Assembly (NCBI RefSeq): GCF_016864575.1
Contig: NZ_CP044125.1
Span: 2,134,501 to 2,198,500 of the forward strand
From: Rhizobium sp. BG4
GTDB lineage: Bacteria > Pseudomonadota > Alphaproteobacteria > Rhizobiales > Rhizobiaceae
DNA length: 64,000 nt
Direction of reading: 5' to 3'
Shown here: positions 16,140 to 25,688 of the stretch, piece after piece
Position numbering within the stretch: position 1 is the first letter of the stretch
Layout: the number at the start of each line of letters is the position of its first letter
Program-made: the position numbers and the translations under genes
The notes under the pieces: generated by a model
Told to the model about the DNA's origin: nothing
The model's database searches: none
Seen by the model: only the letters and a program-made list of their open reading frames with translations

Positions 16140-17306
16140 ATGAGCCTGCATGCAGACCGGATCCCGGTCACCATCCTCACCGGCTTTCTCGGTGCAGGAA
16201 AGTCGACGCTTCTGAACCGGATCCTCAAGGATCCCGCGATGAAGGAAGCGGCCGTCATCATCAATGAGTTCGGCGATGTCGGTATCGACCACCTGCTGGT
16301 CGAAAGCTCCGGCGATGCGATCATCGAGCTTTCGGACGGATGCCTTTGCTGCACGGTGCGCGGCGAACTCGTCGATACGCTGGCCAATCTGATGGATGCG
16401 ATCCAGACCGGGCGCGTGAAGGCTGTGAAGCGCATCGTCATCGAGACGACGGGGCTTGCCGATCCGGCACCGGTGATGCAGGCGATCATGGGCAATCCGA
16501 TCATTGCCACGAATTTCCAGCTGGATGGCGTGGTCACCGTCGTCGATGCGGTCAATGGGCTGCAGACGCTCGACAATCACGAGGAGGCCCGCAAGCAGGT
16601 GGCAGTTGCCGACCGGCTGATCGTCTCCAAGCGGCCTATGGCCGATGTGGCGCTGCTAAAGGCCCTGGAAGCGCGGCTGCGCGATCTCAATCCGCGGGCG
16701 GCGCTGATGGATGCCGATGGCGGCGAGGCCGGTACGGCTGCCGTTCTCGTCAACGGGCTCTACGATCCGGACACGAAGATTGCCGATGTTGGCCGCTGGC
16801 TGCGCGATGAGGATGCTGATGATGCGCATCATCATCACCGCCATGACCATGGTCACGATCATCACCACGGGCATCACCACCACTATCACGGCCACGACGA
16901 CCAGGATCCGCATGATGTGAACCGTCACGATGCCTCGATCCGGTCCTTCTCGATCGTCGAGGAGAAGCCGATCGATCCGATGGCGCTGGAGATGTTCATC
17001 GATCTGCTGCGCTCGGCACACGGCGAGAAGCTGCTGCGGATGAAGGCGATCGTCGCGGTATCGGACAGGCCGGACAAGCCGCTGGTGCTGCACGGCGTGC
17101 AGAACATCTTCCATCCGCCGGTGTGGCTGCCTGCATGGCCTGACGCCAGCGACCGGCGCACGCGCATGGTGCTGATCACCAAGGATCTGCCGGAGGATTT
17201 CGTGAAGACGCTGTTCGATGCGTTTCTGGGCAAGCCGCGCATCGATACACCGGACCGTGCCGCACTTCACGACAATCCGCTCGCCATTCCCGGTATGAAG
17301 ATCTGA
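16140..17306 (+). CDS. CobW/COG0523 family GTPase, putative metal chaperone
   Basis: A 388-residue G3E GTPase. The P-loop GFLGAGKST is at residues 15-23, the CxCC metal motif (DGCLCC) at 66-71, followed by a CobW C-terminal domain (MFIDLLRSAHGEKLLRMKAI). A His-rich stretch near residues 225-260 (HHHHRHDHGHDHHHGHHHH) is typical of zinc- or nickel-handling members. The family delivers or inserts metal ions with GTP hydrolysis. Despite the name, a direct role in cobalamin synthesis cannot be read from the sequence. No Zur box was identified. Confidence 0.88.
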   Translation: MSLHADRIPVTILTGFLGAGKSTLLNRILKDPAMKEAAVIINEFGDVGIDHLLVESSGDAIIELSDGCLCCTVRGELVDTLANLMDAIQTGRVKAVKRIVIETTGLADPAPVMQAIMGNPIIATNFQLDGVVTVVDAVNGLQTLDNHEEARKQVAVADRLIVSKRPMADVALLKALEARLRDLNPRAALMDADGGEAGTAAVLVNGLYDPDTKIADVGRWLRDEDADDAHHHHRHDHGHDHHHGHHHHYHGHDDQDPHDVNRHDASIRSFSIVEEKPIDPMALEMFIDLLRSAHGEKLLRMKAIVAVSDRPDKPLVLHGVQNIFHPPVWLPAWPDASDRRTRMVLITKDLPEDFVKTLFDAFLGKPRIDTPDRAALHDNPLAIPGMKI

Positions 17307-17309
17307 CGC

Positions 17310-17543
17310 TTATTTCCTGCGGATCAGGAAACGGTGGCCGCTTTCCGTCTTTACCGTTTCCAGCAGTTCGTGGCCGTCTTCATTGCAGAAATGCGGGATG
17401 TCGATGCCTGCCAGCGGGTCCGTGGTTTCCACGCGGATCAGCGCGCCGCTTGCCATGGATGACATCTTGCGGCGCGTCTTCAGGACGGGCAGGGGGCACT
17501 TCAGACCGCGAAGGTCATAAGTTACGGCGTCGGTACCGCTCAA
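17310..17543 (-). CDS. tusA: TusA-family sulfur carrier protein (TTG start)
   Basis: A 77-residue protein with the TusA/SirA signature YDLRGLKCPLPVLKTRRKM, including the persulfide-accepting Cys in the CP motif, and the PHFCNEDGHELLE second half. It carries sulfane sulfur for tRNA thiolation or cofactor synthesis. No ATG or GTG gives the right N-terminus. The TTG at 17543 overlaps the TGA of the upstream transpeptidase gene (TTGA), which gives the normal family length and indicates translational coupling. It ends 3 nt from the convergent CobW-family gene. Confidence 0.8.
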   Translation of the reverse strand: MSGTDAVTYDLRGLKCPLPVLKTRRKMSSMASGALIRVETTDPLAGIDIPHFCNEDGHELLETVKTESGHRFLIRRK

Positions 17544-18799
17544 TTCTTGGACCAGAATTTCCAGAACGGCTTCTTGGAGGCGTCGGCAGTTTCCTGCGGC
17601 GGCTCGGGTGCGAAGGCGAGCGGGTTCTGCTGCGGAACCGGAACGTTTGGAGGCGTTGCTGCTGCCACGGCCGTGGCGTTGGCTGCGGCCGGAGCGGCGG
17701 CGGGCGCTGCCGTAGCCGGCGCTGCTGCCGGGGCAGCGGATGCGACCGCGGCTTCCGGTACCGTCGCGGGGACAGCCGGCTTCGACATCATACCTTCGAG
17801 TTCGGCGACCTTGACCATGCGGCCAGCTTCCAGCGAGGTGCCGGTCGGGGCGTAGGCGAGCTCGCGGCCCTTGCGGGTCTTGGCGACGACGGCCTTGCGC
17901 TCGGCTTCTGTCGGATCGTACCAGGCGAGGCCGTCGAACTTCTTCTCGGCCTTGGCATAATCCATCGCGTAGGTCTTGTCGTAGGACGACAGCGCGGATG
18001 CGAGCGCCGGAGGCGTCGACATGGCCGGGCACTTGCCGGCCGGATTGAAGGCGCCGCCATCGGTGGTCTGCTGGTTGAAGACGTATTTCTTCTCGCAGAC
18101 ATTGACGTCAGGCGGGCGCTTGGTGACTTCGAAATTGTCGTAGCCGACCTTCAGCATCTTCCAGAAGTCGTAGCTCGGATCGAGCCGGTGCTTGTACATG
18201 TTCTCCGCAGTCATGCGGAACGGGAAGGCCTGCAGCTGCACCGAGGTCTGGCCGCCCTTGAAGGCGTCGCGCGCAAAGGCGTAGATCTCGAGAACCTGTT
18301 CGTCGGTCATCGAATAGCAGCCGGACGATGAGCAGGCGCCGTGGATCATCAGATCGGAACCCGTACGGCCGTTGACGGCGTCATATTTGTTCGGGAAGCC
18401 GGTATTGATCGCGAGATAATATTTCGAATTCGGGTTCAGGTTGGCACGGGTGAGGTTGTAGAAACCTTCCGGGGCCTGACGGTCGCCGGTCTTCACCTTC
18501 GGACCGAGACGGCCGGACCAGGCGCAAATCTTGTAGTCGGCGATCTTGTCGAAACGGTTGTCGGTCTTCGCCTTCCAGATCTCGAGCGCGCCTTCCTCTT
18601 TGAAGATGCGGATCAGGATCGGCGAATTGCGATCCATGCTCTTGGCGCTCATCTGCGCCAGGATGCGCGGCGGCAGCGGTTGCTCCACCTTGTTCTTGAC
18701 GGTGGAGAGGTCGATCTTGCTGGCGGATTCGAGAGTGTCGTTGCAGCCCGCAAGTGCGAGCGCCATCAGCGACACGTAGGCGAAATGACGAATGCGCAT
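17540..18799 (-). CDS. L,D-transpeptidase-like murein lipoprotein (YkuD/YafK type)
   Basis: A 419-residue lipoprotein with lipobox LALAGC near residue 19. The catalytic domain carries HGACSSSGCYSMTDEQ, a His/Ser-Gly-Cys motif like that of YafK-type L,D-transpeptidases. These act on meso-DAP cross-links or on the murein-lipoprotein bond. A long Ala/Pro linker (about residues 335-400) precedes a basic/aromatic end (KPFWKFWSKN). Its stop overlaps the TTG start of tusA. Whether it makes or cuts the bond is not visible. Confidence 0.78.
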   Translation of the reverse strand: MRIRHFAYVSLMALALAGCNDTLESASKIDLSTVKNKVEQPLPPRILAQMSAKSMDRNSPILIRIFKEEGALEIWKAKTDNRFDKIADYKICAWSGRLGPKVKTGDRQAPEGFYNLTRANLNPNSKYYLAINTGFPNKYDAVNGRTGSDLMIHGACSSSGCYSMTDEQVLEIYAFARDAFKGGQTSVQLQAFPFRMTAENMYKHRLDPSYDFWKMLKVGYDNFEVTKRPPDVNVCEKKYVFNQQTTDGGAFNPAGKCPAMSTPPALASALSSYDKTYAMDYAKAEKKFDGLAWYDPTEAERKAVVAKTRKGRELAYAPTGTSLEAGRMVKVAELEGMMSKPAVPATVPEAAVASAAPAAAPATAAPAAAPAAANATAVAAATPPNVPVPQQNPLAFAPEPPQETADASKKPFWKFWSKN

Positions 18800-18998
18800 T
18801 CAACTAGCCCAACTAAGGATTCAGCCCACTCCGCACGCAGAGTTCCGGGCATTACCAGGAATCATAGGCGGCTTATACTTTACAAATCCTTACCAGCCTA
18901 TGACCTGCCTGCGGCGCCCCCGCAAGCACGAAGTTCGGTAGATAACATTATTGTGGCCAAGATTTGGCCCCAATCGGGCCATTTTCACTGGCTTTGCC

Positions 18999-19952
18999 TT
19001 AGAGGTTACGACCCATCGACAGGAATTTCTGTCGGCGATCGTTGCGCAATTGCTCGCCGGTACGGGGCGAAAGCTCGGCCAGAGCGTTGGCGATGACGTC
19101 GCCGGTTGCGGCAATCACGTTGTCCGGATCGCGGTGCGCGCCACCGAGCGGCTCGGGAATGATGCCGTCGATGATGCCCAGCGATTTCAGGTCTTCGGCG
19201 GTGATCTTCATGTTGGTCGCCGCTTCCTTGGCGCGGGTGGAATCGCGCCAGAGGATGGAGGCCGCGCCTTCCGGCGAGATCACGCTGTAGATCGAATGTT
19301 CGAGCATGAAGACCTTGTTGCCGGTGGCGATGGCGATCGCGCCGCCCGAACCGCCTTCGCCGATGACGACGGAGATGATCGGAACCTTGACGCCAAGGCA
19401 CATTTCCGTGGAGCGGGCGATGGCTTCTGCCTGGCCGCGCTCTTCGGCGCCAACGCCCGGATAGGCGCCTGCGGTGTCGACGAGCGTTACGACCGGGAGG
19501 CCGAAGCGGTCAGCCATTTCGAGAACGCGGATCGCCTTGCGATAGCCTTCAGGACGGGCGCTGCCGAAATTGTGCTTCAGGCGGCTCTTCGTGTCGTTGC
19601 CCTTTTCCTGGCCGATGACGGCGACAGGCTGGCCACGGAAACGGGCGAGGCCGGCCTGGATTGCGGCGTCCTCGGAAAACTTGCGGTCGCCGGCGAGCGG
19701 CGTGAATTCCTGGAACAGCACCTTGGCATAATCGACGAAATGCGGACGCTGCGGATGGCGCGCGACCTGCGTCTTCTGCCAGGCGTTGAGCTTGGAATAG
19801 ATATCGACCATCGCTTCGCGAACGCGAACTTCGAGGCGGCCGACTTCATCCGACGTGTCGATGCTCTCGCCCTCGGACGCGAGCTTCTTCAGTTCGATGA
19901 TCTTAGCTTCGAGGTCGGAGATCGGCTTTTCGAAGTCGAGATAGTTGTGCAT
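18999..19952 (-). CDS. accA: Acetyl-CoA carboxylase carboxyltransferase subunit alpha
   Basis: A 317-residue subunit, the usual length for AccA, that with AccD transfers the carboxyl group from biotin to acetyl-CoA to form malonyl-CoA. Recognisable are [18 protein letters not shown] at the start, RNFGS-like [36 protein letters not shown], and [13 protein letters not shown]. The ATG at 19952 is chosen over an upstream in-frame codon because it matches the conserved N-terminus. It lies downstream of xerD on the same strand with a 62-nt gap. Confidence 0.96.
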   Translation of the reverse strand: MHNYLDFEKPISDLEAKIIELKKLASEGESIDTSDEVGRLEVRVREAMVDIYSKLNAWQKTQVARHPQRPHFVDYAKVLFQEFTPLAGDRKFSEDAAIQAGLARFRGQPVAVIGQEKGNDTKSRLKHNFGSARPEGYRKAIRVLEMADRFGLPVVTLVDTAGAYPGVGAEERGQAEAIARSTEMCLGVKVPIISVVIGEGGSGGAIAIATGNKVFMLEHSIYSVISPEGAASILWRDSTRAKEAATNMKITAEDLKSLGIIDGIIPEPLGGAHRDPDNVIAATGDVIANALAELSPRTGEQLRNDRRQKFLSMGRNL

Positions 19953-20014
19953 GAGGTGCGTTTCCGTTCCTTGTGCCCAGGGCAAATTGCTGGCGTCGCC
20001 CCTTGTCGCCGGTC

Positions 20015-20968
20015 CTATTCGTGCTTTTTCGCCTGTTTTGCAAGAGGGTGATGCGTTTGCACCAGTTGTTGCAGGCGTTCTTCGAGGACGTGGGTATAGA
20101 TCTGCGTGGTCGAAATGTCCGAATGTCCCAAGAGTTCCTGCACGACGCGAAGGTCTGCGCCATTGGCCAGGAGATGGCTGGCAAAGGCGTGGCGCATCAC
20201 GTGCGGCGAGATCATAGACGGCGTCAGCCCGGCCCGGATCGACAGGTTCTTGAGATCGCGGGCAAAGACCTGACGGGGAAGATAACCTTCCTTCGAGGCA
20301 GCCGGAAAGAGCCAGGGGCTTTCCACAGGCTGTTTGCTATTGGCGCTTTCCACTGCCATCGAGCGGCCATAGACCTTCAGCGCGGCGATTGCCGATTGGG
20401 AAAGCGGAACGAGGCGTTCCTTGTTGCCCTTGCCGCGGATGATCAGGAAGCGGCCTTCCTGATCGAGGACGCGGGCGGGGAGCGAGACGAGCTCACTGAC
20501 GCGCATGCCGGTCGCGTAGAGCAGCTCCAGCAGGGCGAGCATGCGCTGGCGCTGCAGCTGGCCGGGCGCTGTGTCGGACGCTTCCTGTTCGGCCTGTGTC
20601 AGCAGTTTCGTGACTTCTGCTACGCCCATTGTCTTCGGCAGGGCGCGGCCTTTCTTCGGTGCGTCGAGGATGCCTGTCGGATCGTCGGTGCGGATGCCTT
20701 CGGCATAGAGAAACTTGTAGAATTGCCGCATGGCGGCGAGGCGGCGTGCCTGAGAGGAGGGTCTGAAGCCCTGGCTTGCAAGCGAGGAGAGATAGGCGGT
20801 CAGGTCGGCGGAAGCTGCCTCGGTCAGCCGCACGCTCTTGCCGCTCAGGAAGCCGTGCAGGTCATCAAGATCGCGCTCATAGGAGAGCAGCGTGTTTTGA
20901 GCCGCGCCGCGTTCGGCGCTCATCATCTCGAGAAAGGCTTCCACATGGGCGCGTCCGAGATCCCGCAT
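20015..20968 (-). CDS. xerD: Tyrosine recombinase XerD
   Basis: A 317-residue site-specific recombinase that resolves chromosome dimers at dif together with XerC. The N-terminal SAM-like DNA-binding domain is followed by catalytic Arg ([12 protein letters not shown]), [12 protein letters not shown] (HxxR), GHSDIS and the nucleophile Tyr in TQIYTHV. The motif [19 protein letters not shown] favours XerD over XerC or a phage integrase. ATG 20968 is four bases after the stop of the small upstream gene, which suggests coupling. This is a housekeeping gene, not an island integrase. Confidence 0.92.
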   Translation of the reverse strand: MRDLGRAHVEAFLEMMSAERGAAQNTLLSYERDLDDLHGFLSGKSVRLTEAASADLTAYLSSLASQGFRPSSQARRLAAMRQFYKFLYAEGIRTDDPTGILDAPKKGRALPKTMGVAEVTKLLTQAEQEASDTAPGQLQRQRMLALLELLYATGMRVSELVSLPARVLDQEGRFLIIRGKGNKERLVPLSQSAIAALKVYGRSMAVESANSKQPVESPWLFPAASKEGYLPRQVFARDLKNLSIRAGLTPSMISPHVMRHAFASHLLANGADLRVVQELLGHSDISTTQIYTHVLEERLQQLVQTHHPLAKQAKKHE

Positions 20969-20972
20969 CGGC

Positions 20973-21149
20973 TCACTTCTTTGCAGGGGCAATCGTTCCC
21001 GTCGCCGGCGGATTGACGCGCTCGGAGGGGATGCGGATCGTCACGTCACGGGGCTGCGGCTCGACGAAGGTCACAAGTGCGACCATGCCGCCATAGATGA
21101 TCCCGGCTATGACAGCCAAGACAGCCAGAAAGCGGAAGAGGGTCGGCAT
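20973..21149 (-). CDS. Small membrane-anchored protein upstream of xerD, unknown function
   Basis: A 58-residue protein with one transmembrane helix ([25 protein letters not shown]) and a short polar, Pro-containing tail ([21 protein letters not shown]). The start at 21149 (MPTLFRFL) is the ATG nearest the hydrophobic segment. It is separated from xerD by four bases, so the pair is probably one transcript, diverging from aroK. Confidence 0.6.
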   Translation of the reverse strand: MPTLFRFLAVLAVIAGIIYGGMVALVTFVEPQPRDVTIRIPSERVNPPATGTIAPAKK

Positions 21150-21296
21150 TCCAGAACTCCATGGGCTCGGCTTCTTTTTAGGAAGAAGCGTGATTGCGTG
21201 CAAGAAGCGGCATTTGGATCATGTTTCCCTTGCCCGCGACTTGACGCTGTACCTGCATTTGTCGATACCGTTTGCAAACAAAGTGTGAATGGACCA

Positions 21297-21887
21297 ATGA
21301 GTGATCCCGTTCTGACAGTTGCAGACAGTCTGAAAGACAGAGCTCGCGCCGCGCTCGGGTCCCGCAATCTTATCCTTGTCGGCCTCATGGGAGCCGGGAA
21401 ATCCTCCGTCGGCCGTCTCGTCGCGAGCCAGCTCGGCATCCCCTTCGTCGACAGCGATGTCGAGATCGAGCGCGTGTCGCGCATGACGATTACCGAGCTG
21501 TTTGCCGCCTATGGGGAAGAAGAGTTCCGGGCGCTGGAAACGCGGGTGATGAAGCGGCTTCTAAAGAATGGTCCGCGCGTGGTGTCCACCGGCGGCGGCG
21601 CTTTCATCAACGATCGCACCCGCAAGCATATCAAGAAGGGCGGCCTGTCGCTCTGGCTGAAGGCCGATCTCGATGTTCTCTGGGAGCGCGTCAACAAGCG
21701 CGATACCCGGCCGTTGCTGAAGACCGAGAACCCGAAGCAGACGCTCGAAAACCTGATGAATGCGCGATACCCGGTCTATGCGCAGGCTGACGTCACCGTT
21801 TTGTCGCGCGATGTGCGCAAAGAACTGATGGCCGACGAAGTCTTGAAGGCCGTGATCGAATACCAAACCGAAAGTGCAGTGCCATGA
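21297..21887 (+). CDS. aroK: Shikimate kinase
   Basis: A 196-residue P-loop kinase that phosphorylates shikimate at the 3-OH. The Walker A GLMGAGKSS lies near residue 29; shikimate-binding DSDVEIE and STGGGAF follow, and the lid carries RDTRPLL. ATG 21297 (MSDPVLT) removes an implausible Cys-rich extension and is the likely start. The stop overlaps aroB by four bases (ATGA), forming the classical aroKB pair. Confidence 0.94.
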   Translation: MSDPVLTVADSLKDRARAALGSRNLILVGLMGAGKSSVGRLVASQLGIPFVDSDVEIERVSRMTITELFAAYGEEEFRALETRVMKRLLKNGPRVVSTGGGAFINDRTRKHIKKGGLSLWLKADLDVLWERVNKRDTRPLLKTENPKQTLENLMNARYPVYAQADVTVLSRDVRKELMADEVLKAVIEYQTESAVP

Positions 21888-23017
21888 ATGCGATCGCTTC
21901 CGTTGCAACCGAAAAGAAGGTGCATGTGCCGCTCGGCGAGCGTGCCTATGACATCCTGATCGGTCCAGGGCTGATTGCGCGCGCCGGCGCGGAGATCGCC
22001 TCGCGTCTCAAAGGCCGCAAGGCTGCTGTGATCACCGATGCGAATGTCGCGCCGCTTTATCTCGACGCGCTGGTTTCGAGCCTCGAAGCCGCTGGCATTA
22101 CCGCTTCTTCGCTTGTCCTGCCGGCTGGCGAGAAGACCAAGAGCTTCGAGCATCTGATGACTGTCTGCGACAAGGTGCTGGAAGCCCGTGTCGAGCGAAA
22201 TGACTATGTGGTCGCGCTTGGCGGCGGTGTGATCGGCGATCTCGCGGGCTTTGCAGCCGGGATCGTGCGCCGCGGTGTGCGCTTCGTGCAGGTGCCGACC
22301 TCGCTGCTGTCGCAGGTGGATTCTTCCGTCGGCGGTAAGACAGGCATCAATAGCCGCCATGGCAAGAACCTCATCGGCGTCTTTCATCAGCCAGATCTGG
22401 TTCTCGCCGATACCGACGTGCTGAATACGCTGACGGAGCGTGAATTCCGTGCCGGTTATGCCGAAGTCGCGAAGTATGGCTTGATCGACAAGCCGGATTT
22501 CTTTTCCTGGCTGGAGAAGAACTGGCAGGCGGTCTTTGCCGGTGGCGATGCCCGCATCGAGGCTATCGCGACGAGCTGCCAGGCGAAAGCCGATGTCGTC
22601 GTCGCCGACGAGCGGGAGAACGGTCCTCGTGCGCTTCTTAACCTTGGCCACACGTTCGGACACGCGCTGGAAGCCGTCACGGCTTATGACAGCGCCCGGC
22701 TCGTGCATGGCGAAGGCGTTTCGATCGGTATGGTGCTGGCGCATGAGTTTTCGGCGCGCATGAACCTTGCAAGCCCCGACGATGGCAAGCGCGTCGAGAA
22801 GCACCTGAAAGAGGTTGGCCTGCCGACGCGCATGTCCGATATTCCGGGCGAGCTGCCGCCGGCAGAGCGGCTGATGGAAGCAATGGCGCAGGACAAGAAG
22901 GTCAAGAACGGCAAGTTCACCTTCATCCTGACGCGTGGCATCGGGCAGTCTTTTATCGCCGACGACGTACCGCAATCCGAAGTGTTGAGTTTCCTGAAGG
23001 AAAAGCACCCTCAATGA
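21884..23017 (+). CDS. aroB: 3-dehydroquinate synthase
   Basis: A 377-residue NAD- and metal-dependent enzyme of the shikimate pathway. Motifs: LPAGEKTKSFEHL, ALGGGVIGDLAGFAAG, VPTSLLSQVDSSVGGKTGIN, and the metal-ligand HTFGHALEA. It overlaps aroK upstream and the CNNM/CBS gene downstream by ATGA each, so the three genes form one tightly coupled operon. Confidence 0.96.
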   Translation: MNAIASVATEKKVHVPLGERAYDILIGPGLIARAGAEIASRLKGRKAAVITDANVAPLYLDALVSSLEAAGITASSLVLPAGEKTKSFEHLMTVCDKVLEARVERNDYVVALGGGVIGDLAGFAAGIVRRGVRFVQVPTSLLSQVDSSVGGKTGINSRHGKNLIGVFHQPDLVLADTDVLNTLTEREFRAGYAEVAKYGLIDKPDFFSWLEKNWQAVFAGGDARIEAIATSCQAKADVVVADERENGPRALLNLGHTFGHALEAVTAYDSARLVHGEGVSIGMVLAHEFSARMNLASPDDGKRVEKHLKEVGLPTRMSDIPGELPPAERLMEAMAQDKKVKNGKFTFILTRGIGQSFIADDVPQSEVLSFLKEKHPQ

Positions 23018-24324
23018 GCATCGAAGGCACGCTGGCATTTCTTTCCGTCTACTGGCCAGAAATCGTCTCCATCGTGGCCCTCGTCCTCATGTCTGCCTTC
23101 TTCTCCGGCTCGGAAACGGCGCTGACGGCCGTTTCGCGCAGCCGCATCCATACGCTTGAGGCCAATGGAGAGGAGCGCGCCGGCGTCGTGCGCGAGCTCA
23201 TCGAACGGCGTGACCGGCTGATCGGCGCCATGCTGATCGGCAATAATCTCGCAAACATTCTCTCCTCGTCGCTGGCAACCAGCCTGTTCCTCGGGCTTTT
23301 CGGCAATTCGGGCGTGGCACTTGCAACGCTGGCGATGACCGTCATTCTCGTCATCTTTGCCGAAGTGCTCCCGAAGAGCTGGGCGATCTCGACGCCTGAC
23401 CGCTTTGCGCTGGGCGTCTCGCGTCCGGTCAAGATGTTCGTCGCCGTCGTCGGCCCGGTCTCGTCCTTCATCAATGGAATCGTTCGCAGAATCCTCGGCA
23501 TTTTCGGGATCACGCTTTCACGCGAAACCTCGATGCTGACGGCGCATGAGGAGCTTCGTGGCGCGGTCGATCTGCTGCATCGCGAGGGATCGGTGGTCAA
23601 GGCCGACCGCGACCGTCTCGGCGGGGTGCTCGATCTCAGCCAGCTCGAGCTTTCCGACATCATGGTCCACCGCATGGCGATGCGGGCGATCAATGCTGAC
23701 GATGCGCCGGAGGCGATCGTCCGCATCATTCTCGAAAGCCCCTATACGCGCATGCCGCTCTGGCGTGGCACGATCGACAACATCATCGGCGTCGTCCACG
23801 CCAAGGACCTGTTGCGGGCGCTGGCAGAGCCGAATGTCGAGCCCGAAAATCTGGACATCGTGAAGATTGCCCAGAAGCCGTGGTTCGTGCCTGACAGCAC
23901 CAATCTCGAAGACCAGCTCAACGCCTTCCTGCGCCGGAAGCAGCATTTCGCCGTCGTCGTCGACGAGTATGGCGAGGTACAGGGCATCGTGACACTCGAG
24001 GATATCCTCGAGGAGATCGTCGGCGATATTTCCGACGAGCATGATATCGACATGCAGGGCGTGCGGCAGGAGGCGGATGGGTCGATCGTCGTCGATGGCG
24101 GCGTGCCGATCCGCGATCTCAACCGCGCCCTCGATTGGCAGCTGCCAGACGAGGAGGCGACGACGATCGCCGGTCTGGTCATCCACGAGTCGATGACCAT
24201 TCCCGAAGAGCGCCAGGCTTTCACCTTCTATGGCAAGCGGTTCATCGTCATGAAGCGCGAGAAGAACCGCATCACCAAGCTGCGCATCCGCCCGGCGGAA
24301 GAAGAAGCGACCAAGGCGCTCTGA
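23014..24324 (+). CDS. CNNM/CBS-domain membrane protein (HlyC/CorC family)
   Basis: A 436-residue protein. The N-terminal CNNM (DUF21) domain has about four membrane helices (residues 15-160, with FFSGSETALTAVSRSR). Two CBS domains follow (LSDIMVHRMAMRAIN; DEYGEVQGIVTLEDILEEIVG), then a CorC/HlyC C-terminal domain. Family members are linked to Mg2+/Co2+ efflux; a hemolysin label is historical. It starts within the aroB stop. Nothing in the sequence ties it to aromatic synthesis beyond linkage. Confidence 0.88.
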   Translation: MSIEGTLAFLSVYWPEIVSIVALVLMSAFFSGSETALTAVSRSRIHTLEANGEERAGVVRELIERRDRLIGAMLIGNNLANILSSSLATSLFLGLFGNSGVALATLAMTVILVIFAEVLPKSWAISTPDRFALGVSRPVKMFVAVVGPVSSFINGIVRRILGIFGITLSRETSMLTAHEELRGAVDLLHREGSVVKADRDRLGGVLDLSQLELSDIMVHRMAMRAINADDAPEAIVRIILESPYTRMPLWRGTIDNIIGVVHAKDLLRALAEPNVEPENLDIVKIAQKPWFVPDSTNLEDQLNAFLRRKQHFAVVVDEYGEVQGIVTLEDILEEIVGDISDEHDIDMQGVRQEADGSIVVDGGVPIRDLNRALDWQLPDEEATTIAGLVIHESMTIPEERQAFTFYGKRFIVMKREKNRITKLRIRPAEEEATKAL

Positions 24325-24377
24325 GCGGTTTTCGGTTGGATTGCCGGGCGGGAATGCCTATATGGAGCCTGTCTCCG

Positions 24378-24659
24378 CTACCAGCGGGTGGCTTCACCGG
24401 GTGCTGCCGGTTCGACGGCCAGGGCGTGCAGTCCGGCGTCGAGTTCCGGCTTCAACAGCTCGGTGATGGCACGGTGGCGGGCGAGCCTCGTCATCCCCGA
24501 AAATTTTTCAGAGACGATGCGAACGCGCATATGCGTTTCGCCTGTTCCTGTTATGTCAGGCTGGTGCCCGGCGTGGAGATGGCTTTCGTTGATGACGCTC
24601 AAACGTTCGGGCGCGAAAGCCTCGGTGAGTTTTTCTTCAATGCGGGCCTGCAGGGTCAC
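24378..24659 (-). CDS. BolA family protein
   Basis: A 93-residue BolA domain protein. RIEEKLTEAF opens the fold, followed by VINESHLHAGHQ, ETHMRVRIVSEKFSGMTRLARHRAI and LHALAVEPAAP. BolA proteins pair with monothiol glutaredoxins in iron-sulfur handling and iron sensing. The GTG at 24659 gives the family N-terminus (VTLQARIEEKL); an in-frame ATG at 24710 would add 17 residues. It is divergent from the J-domain gene, an arrangement seen in other rhizobia together with cobS-cobT. Confidence 0.88.
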   Translation of the reverse strand: MTLQARIEEKLTEAFAPERLSVINESHLHAGHQPDITGTGETHMRVRIVSEKFSGMTRLARHRAITELLKPELDAGLHALAVEPAAPGEATRW

Positions 24660-24765
24660 GTTTTCGTCTCGTTGCTTGTGAAAAAAGGGTTCCCAAGAAG
24701 CCAGCAACATTCCCGTTTGTCAATTCTTGTTGTCGCTTCGCGGCAGCCCCATAATTAGCGCCGTC

Positions 24766-25383
24766 ATGAGACTTGATTCCAAATATTTCGATCGCATCCG
24801 GACCCGCCGCAAACGCGAGCAGGAGCCCGAAAAGGCTCCTCCGGTCTGTCAGTGGGATGGCTGCGATCAAAAAGGCGTGCATCGCGCTCCCGTCGGGCGC
24901 AATGCCGAGGGGCAGTTCTTTCTGTTCTGTTTCGAGCACGTCAAGGAATACAACAAGGGCTACAATTATTTCTCCGGCCTCTCGGACGGCGAGATCGCGC
25001 GCTATCAGAAAGAGGCGATCACCGGCCACCGGCCGACCTGGACGGTCGGCGTCAACAAGGATGCCAAGAACAGCCCGCTGCATTCGGACGTCCGTTCCGG
25101 CTCCTACAATCGCGTCCGCGACCCGTTCGGCTTCGTCAGCGGTACCAAGGGCGCCGGTCCGCGTTTTCCCGAGCAGCAGCGCAAGCTGAAGAGCCTGGAA
25201 GCGAAGGCTTTCGACACGATGGGGCTGGAGGCGAATGCGACCTCGGCCGAGATCAAGACGCGCTACAAGGAGCTCGTCAAGAAGCATCACCCGGATGCCA
25301 ATGGCGGCGACCGTGGCTCCGAAGAGCGTTTCCGTGCCGTCATCCAGGCCTATCAATTGTTGAAGCAGAACGGTTTTTGTTAA
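24766..25383 (+). CDS. J-domain protein with C-terminal J domain
   Basis: A 205-residue protein with the J domain at the C-terminus (about 145-205: AFDTMGLEANATSAEIKTRYKELVKKHHPDANGG with intact HPD), unlike DnaJ where it is N-terminal. The N-terminal half has a Cys/His cluster (CQWDGCD, FLFCFEHVKEY) that might bind metal. It would stimulate an Hsp70; the client is unknown. ATG 24766 (MRLDSKYF) is the likely start. cobS lies 305 nt downstream on the same strand. Confidence 0.85.
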   Translation: MRLDSKYFDRIRTRRKREQEPEKAPPVCQWDGCDQKGVHRAPVGRNAEGQFFLFCFEHVKEYNKGYNYFSGLSDGEIARYQKEAITGHRPTWTVGVNKDAKNSPLHSDVRSGSYNRVRDPFGFVSGTKGAGPRFPEQQRKLKSLEAKAFDTMGLEANATSAEIKTRYKELVKKHHPDANGGDRGSEERFRAVIQAYQLLKQNGFC

Positions 25384-25688
25384 TTCCCGTCCTTGCTCTC
25401 CGCCTTCAATCGGGTATGGTCCAAATTGGCTAGGGCCGCAGGCCAACGCGGCATGCATTATTGCGTTTTGCTTCTGGCGCCTTTGCCTTCCTTCCGGACG
25501 CGGCGTTTCTTGTCCGGGACTTTGTTCTAAAATGCTCGGGCGTCATCATCCCGCCGAGGTTTCATTTCAGTCCCGGAGAAGCATCGCCGACGTTCTCACC
25601 ACGGACGGCGCGGAATAGAACTGCGGCGTCGTGGTCGCGAAATGGCCTGAGAGATATGGCCGGGCGTTTTGCCCGCCTTGGAGACGTG
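25384..25688 (+). other. 305-nt gap upstream of cobS, no feature recognised
   Basis: The cobS reading frame stays open back to 25461, but the upstream part ([17 protein letters not shown]) is not CobS-like and ATG 25689 gives the normal protein. No cobalamin riboswitch core, terminator or small gene was recognised here; a cobS promoter is expected. Confidence 0.5.

Noticed and set aside
17544-18032. Upstream extension of the tusA reading frame
   Set aside because: Its Arg/Gly-rich sequence is the shifted frame of the transpeptidase gene; only the last 77 codons are TusA-like.
20015-20968. Tyrosine recombinase as integrase of the tRNA islet
   Set aside because: It is the housekeeping XerD by motif and context, and lies 6 kb away among core genes.
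25384-25688. Possible cobalamin riboswitch before cobS
   Set aside because: No B12-box-like core or coherent fold could be recognised in the gap.
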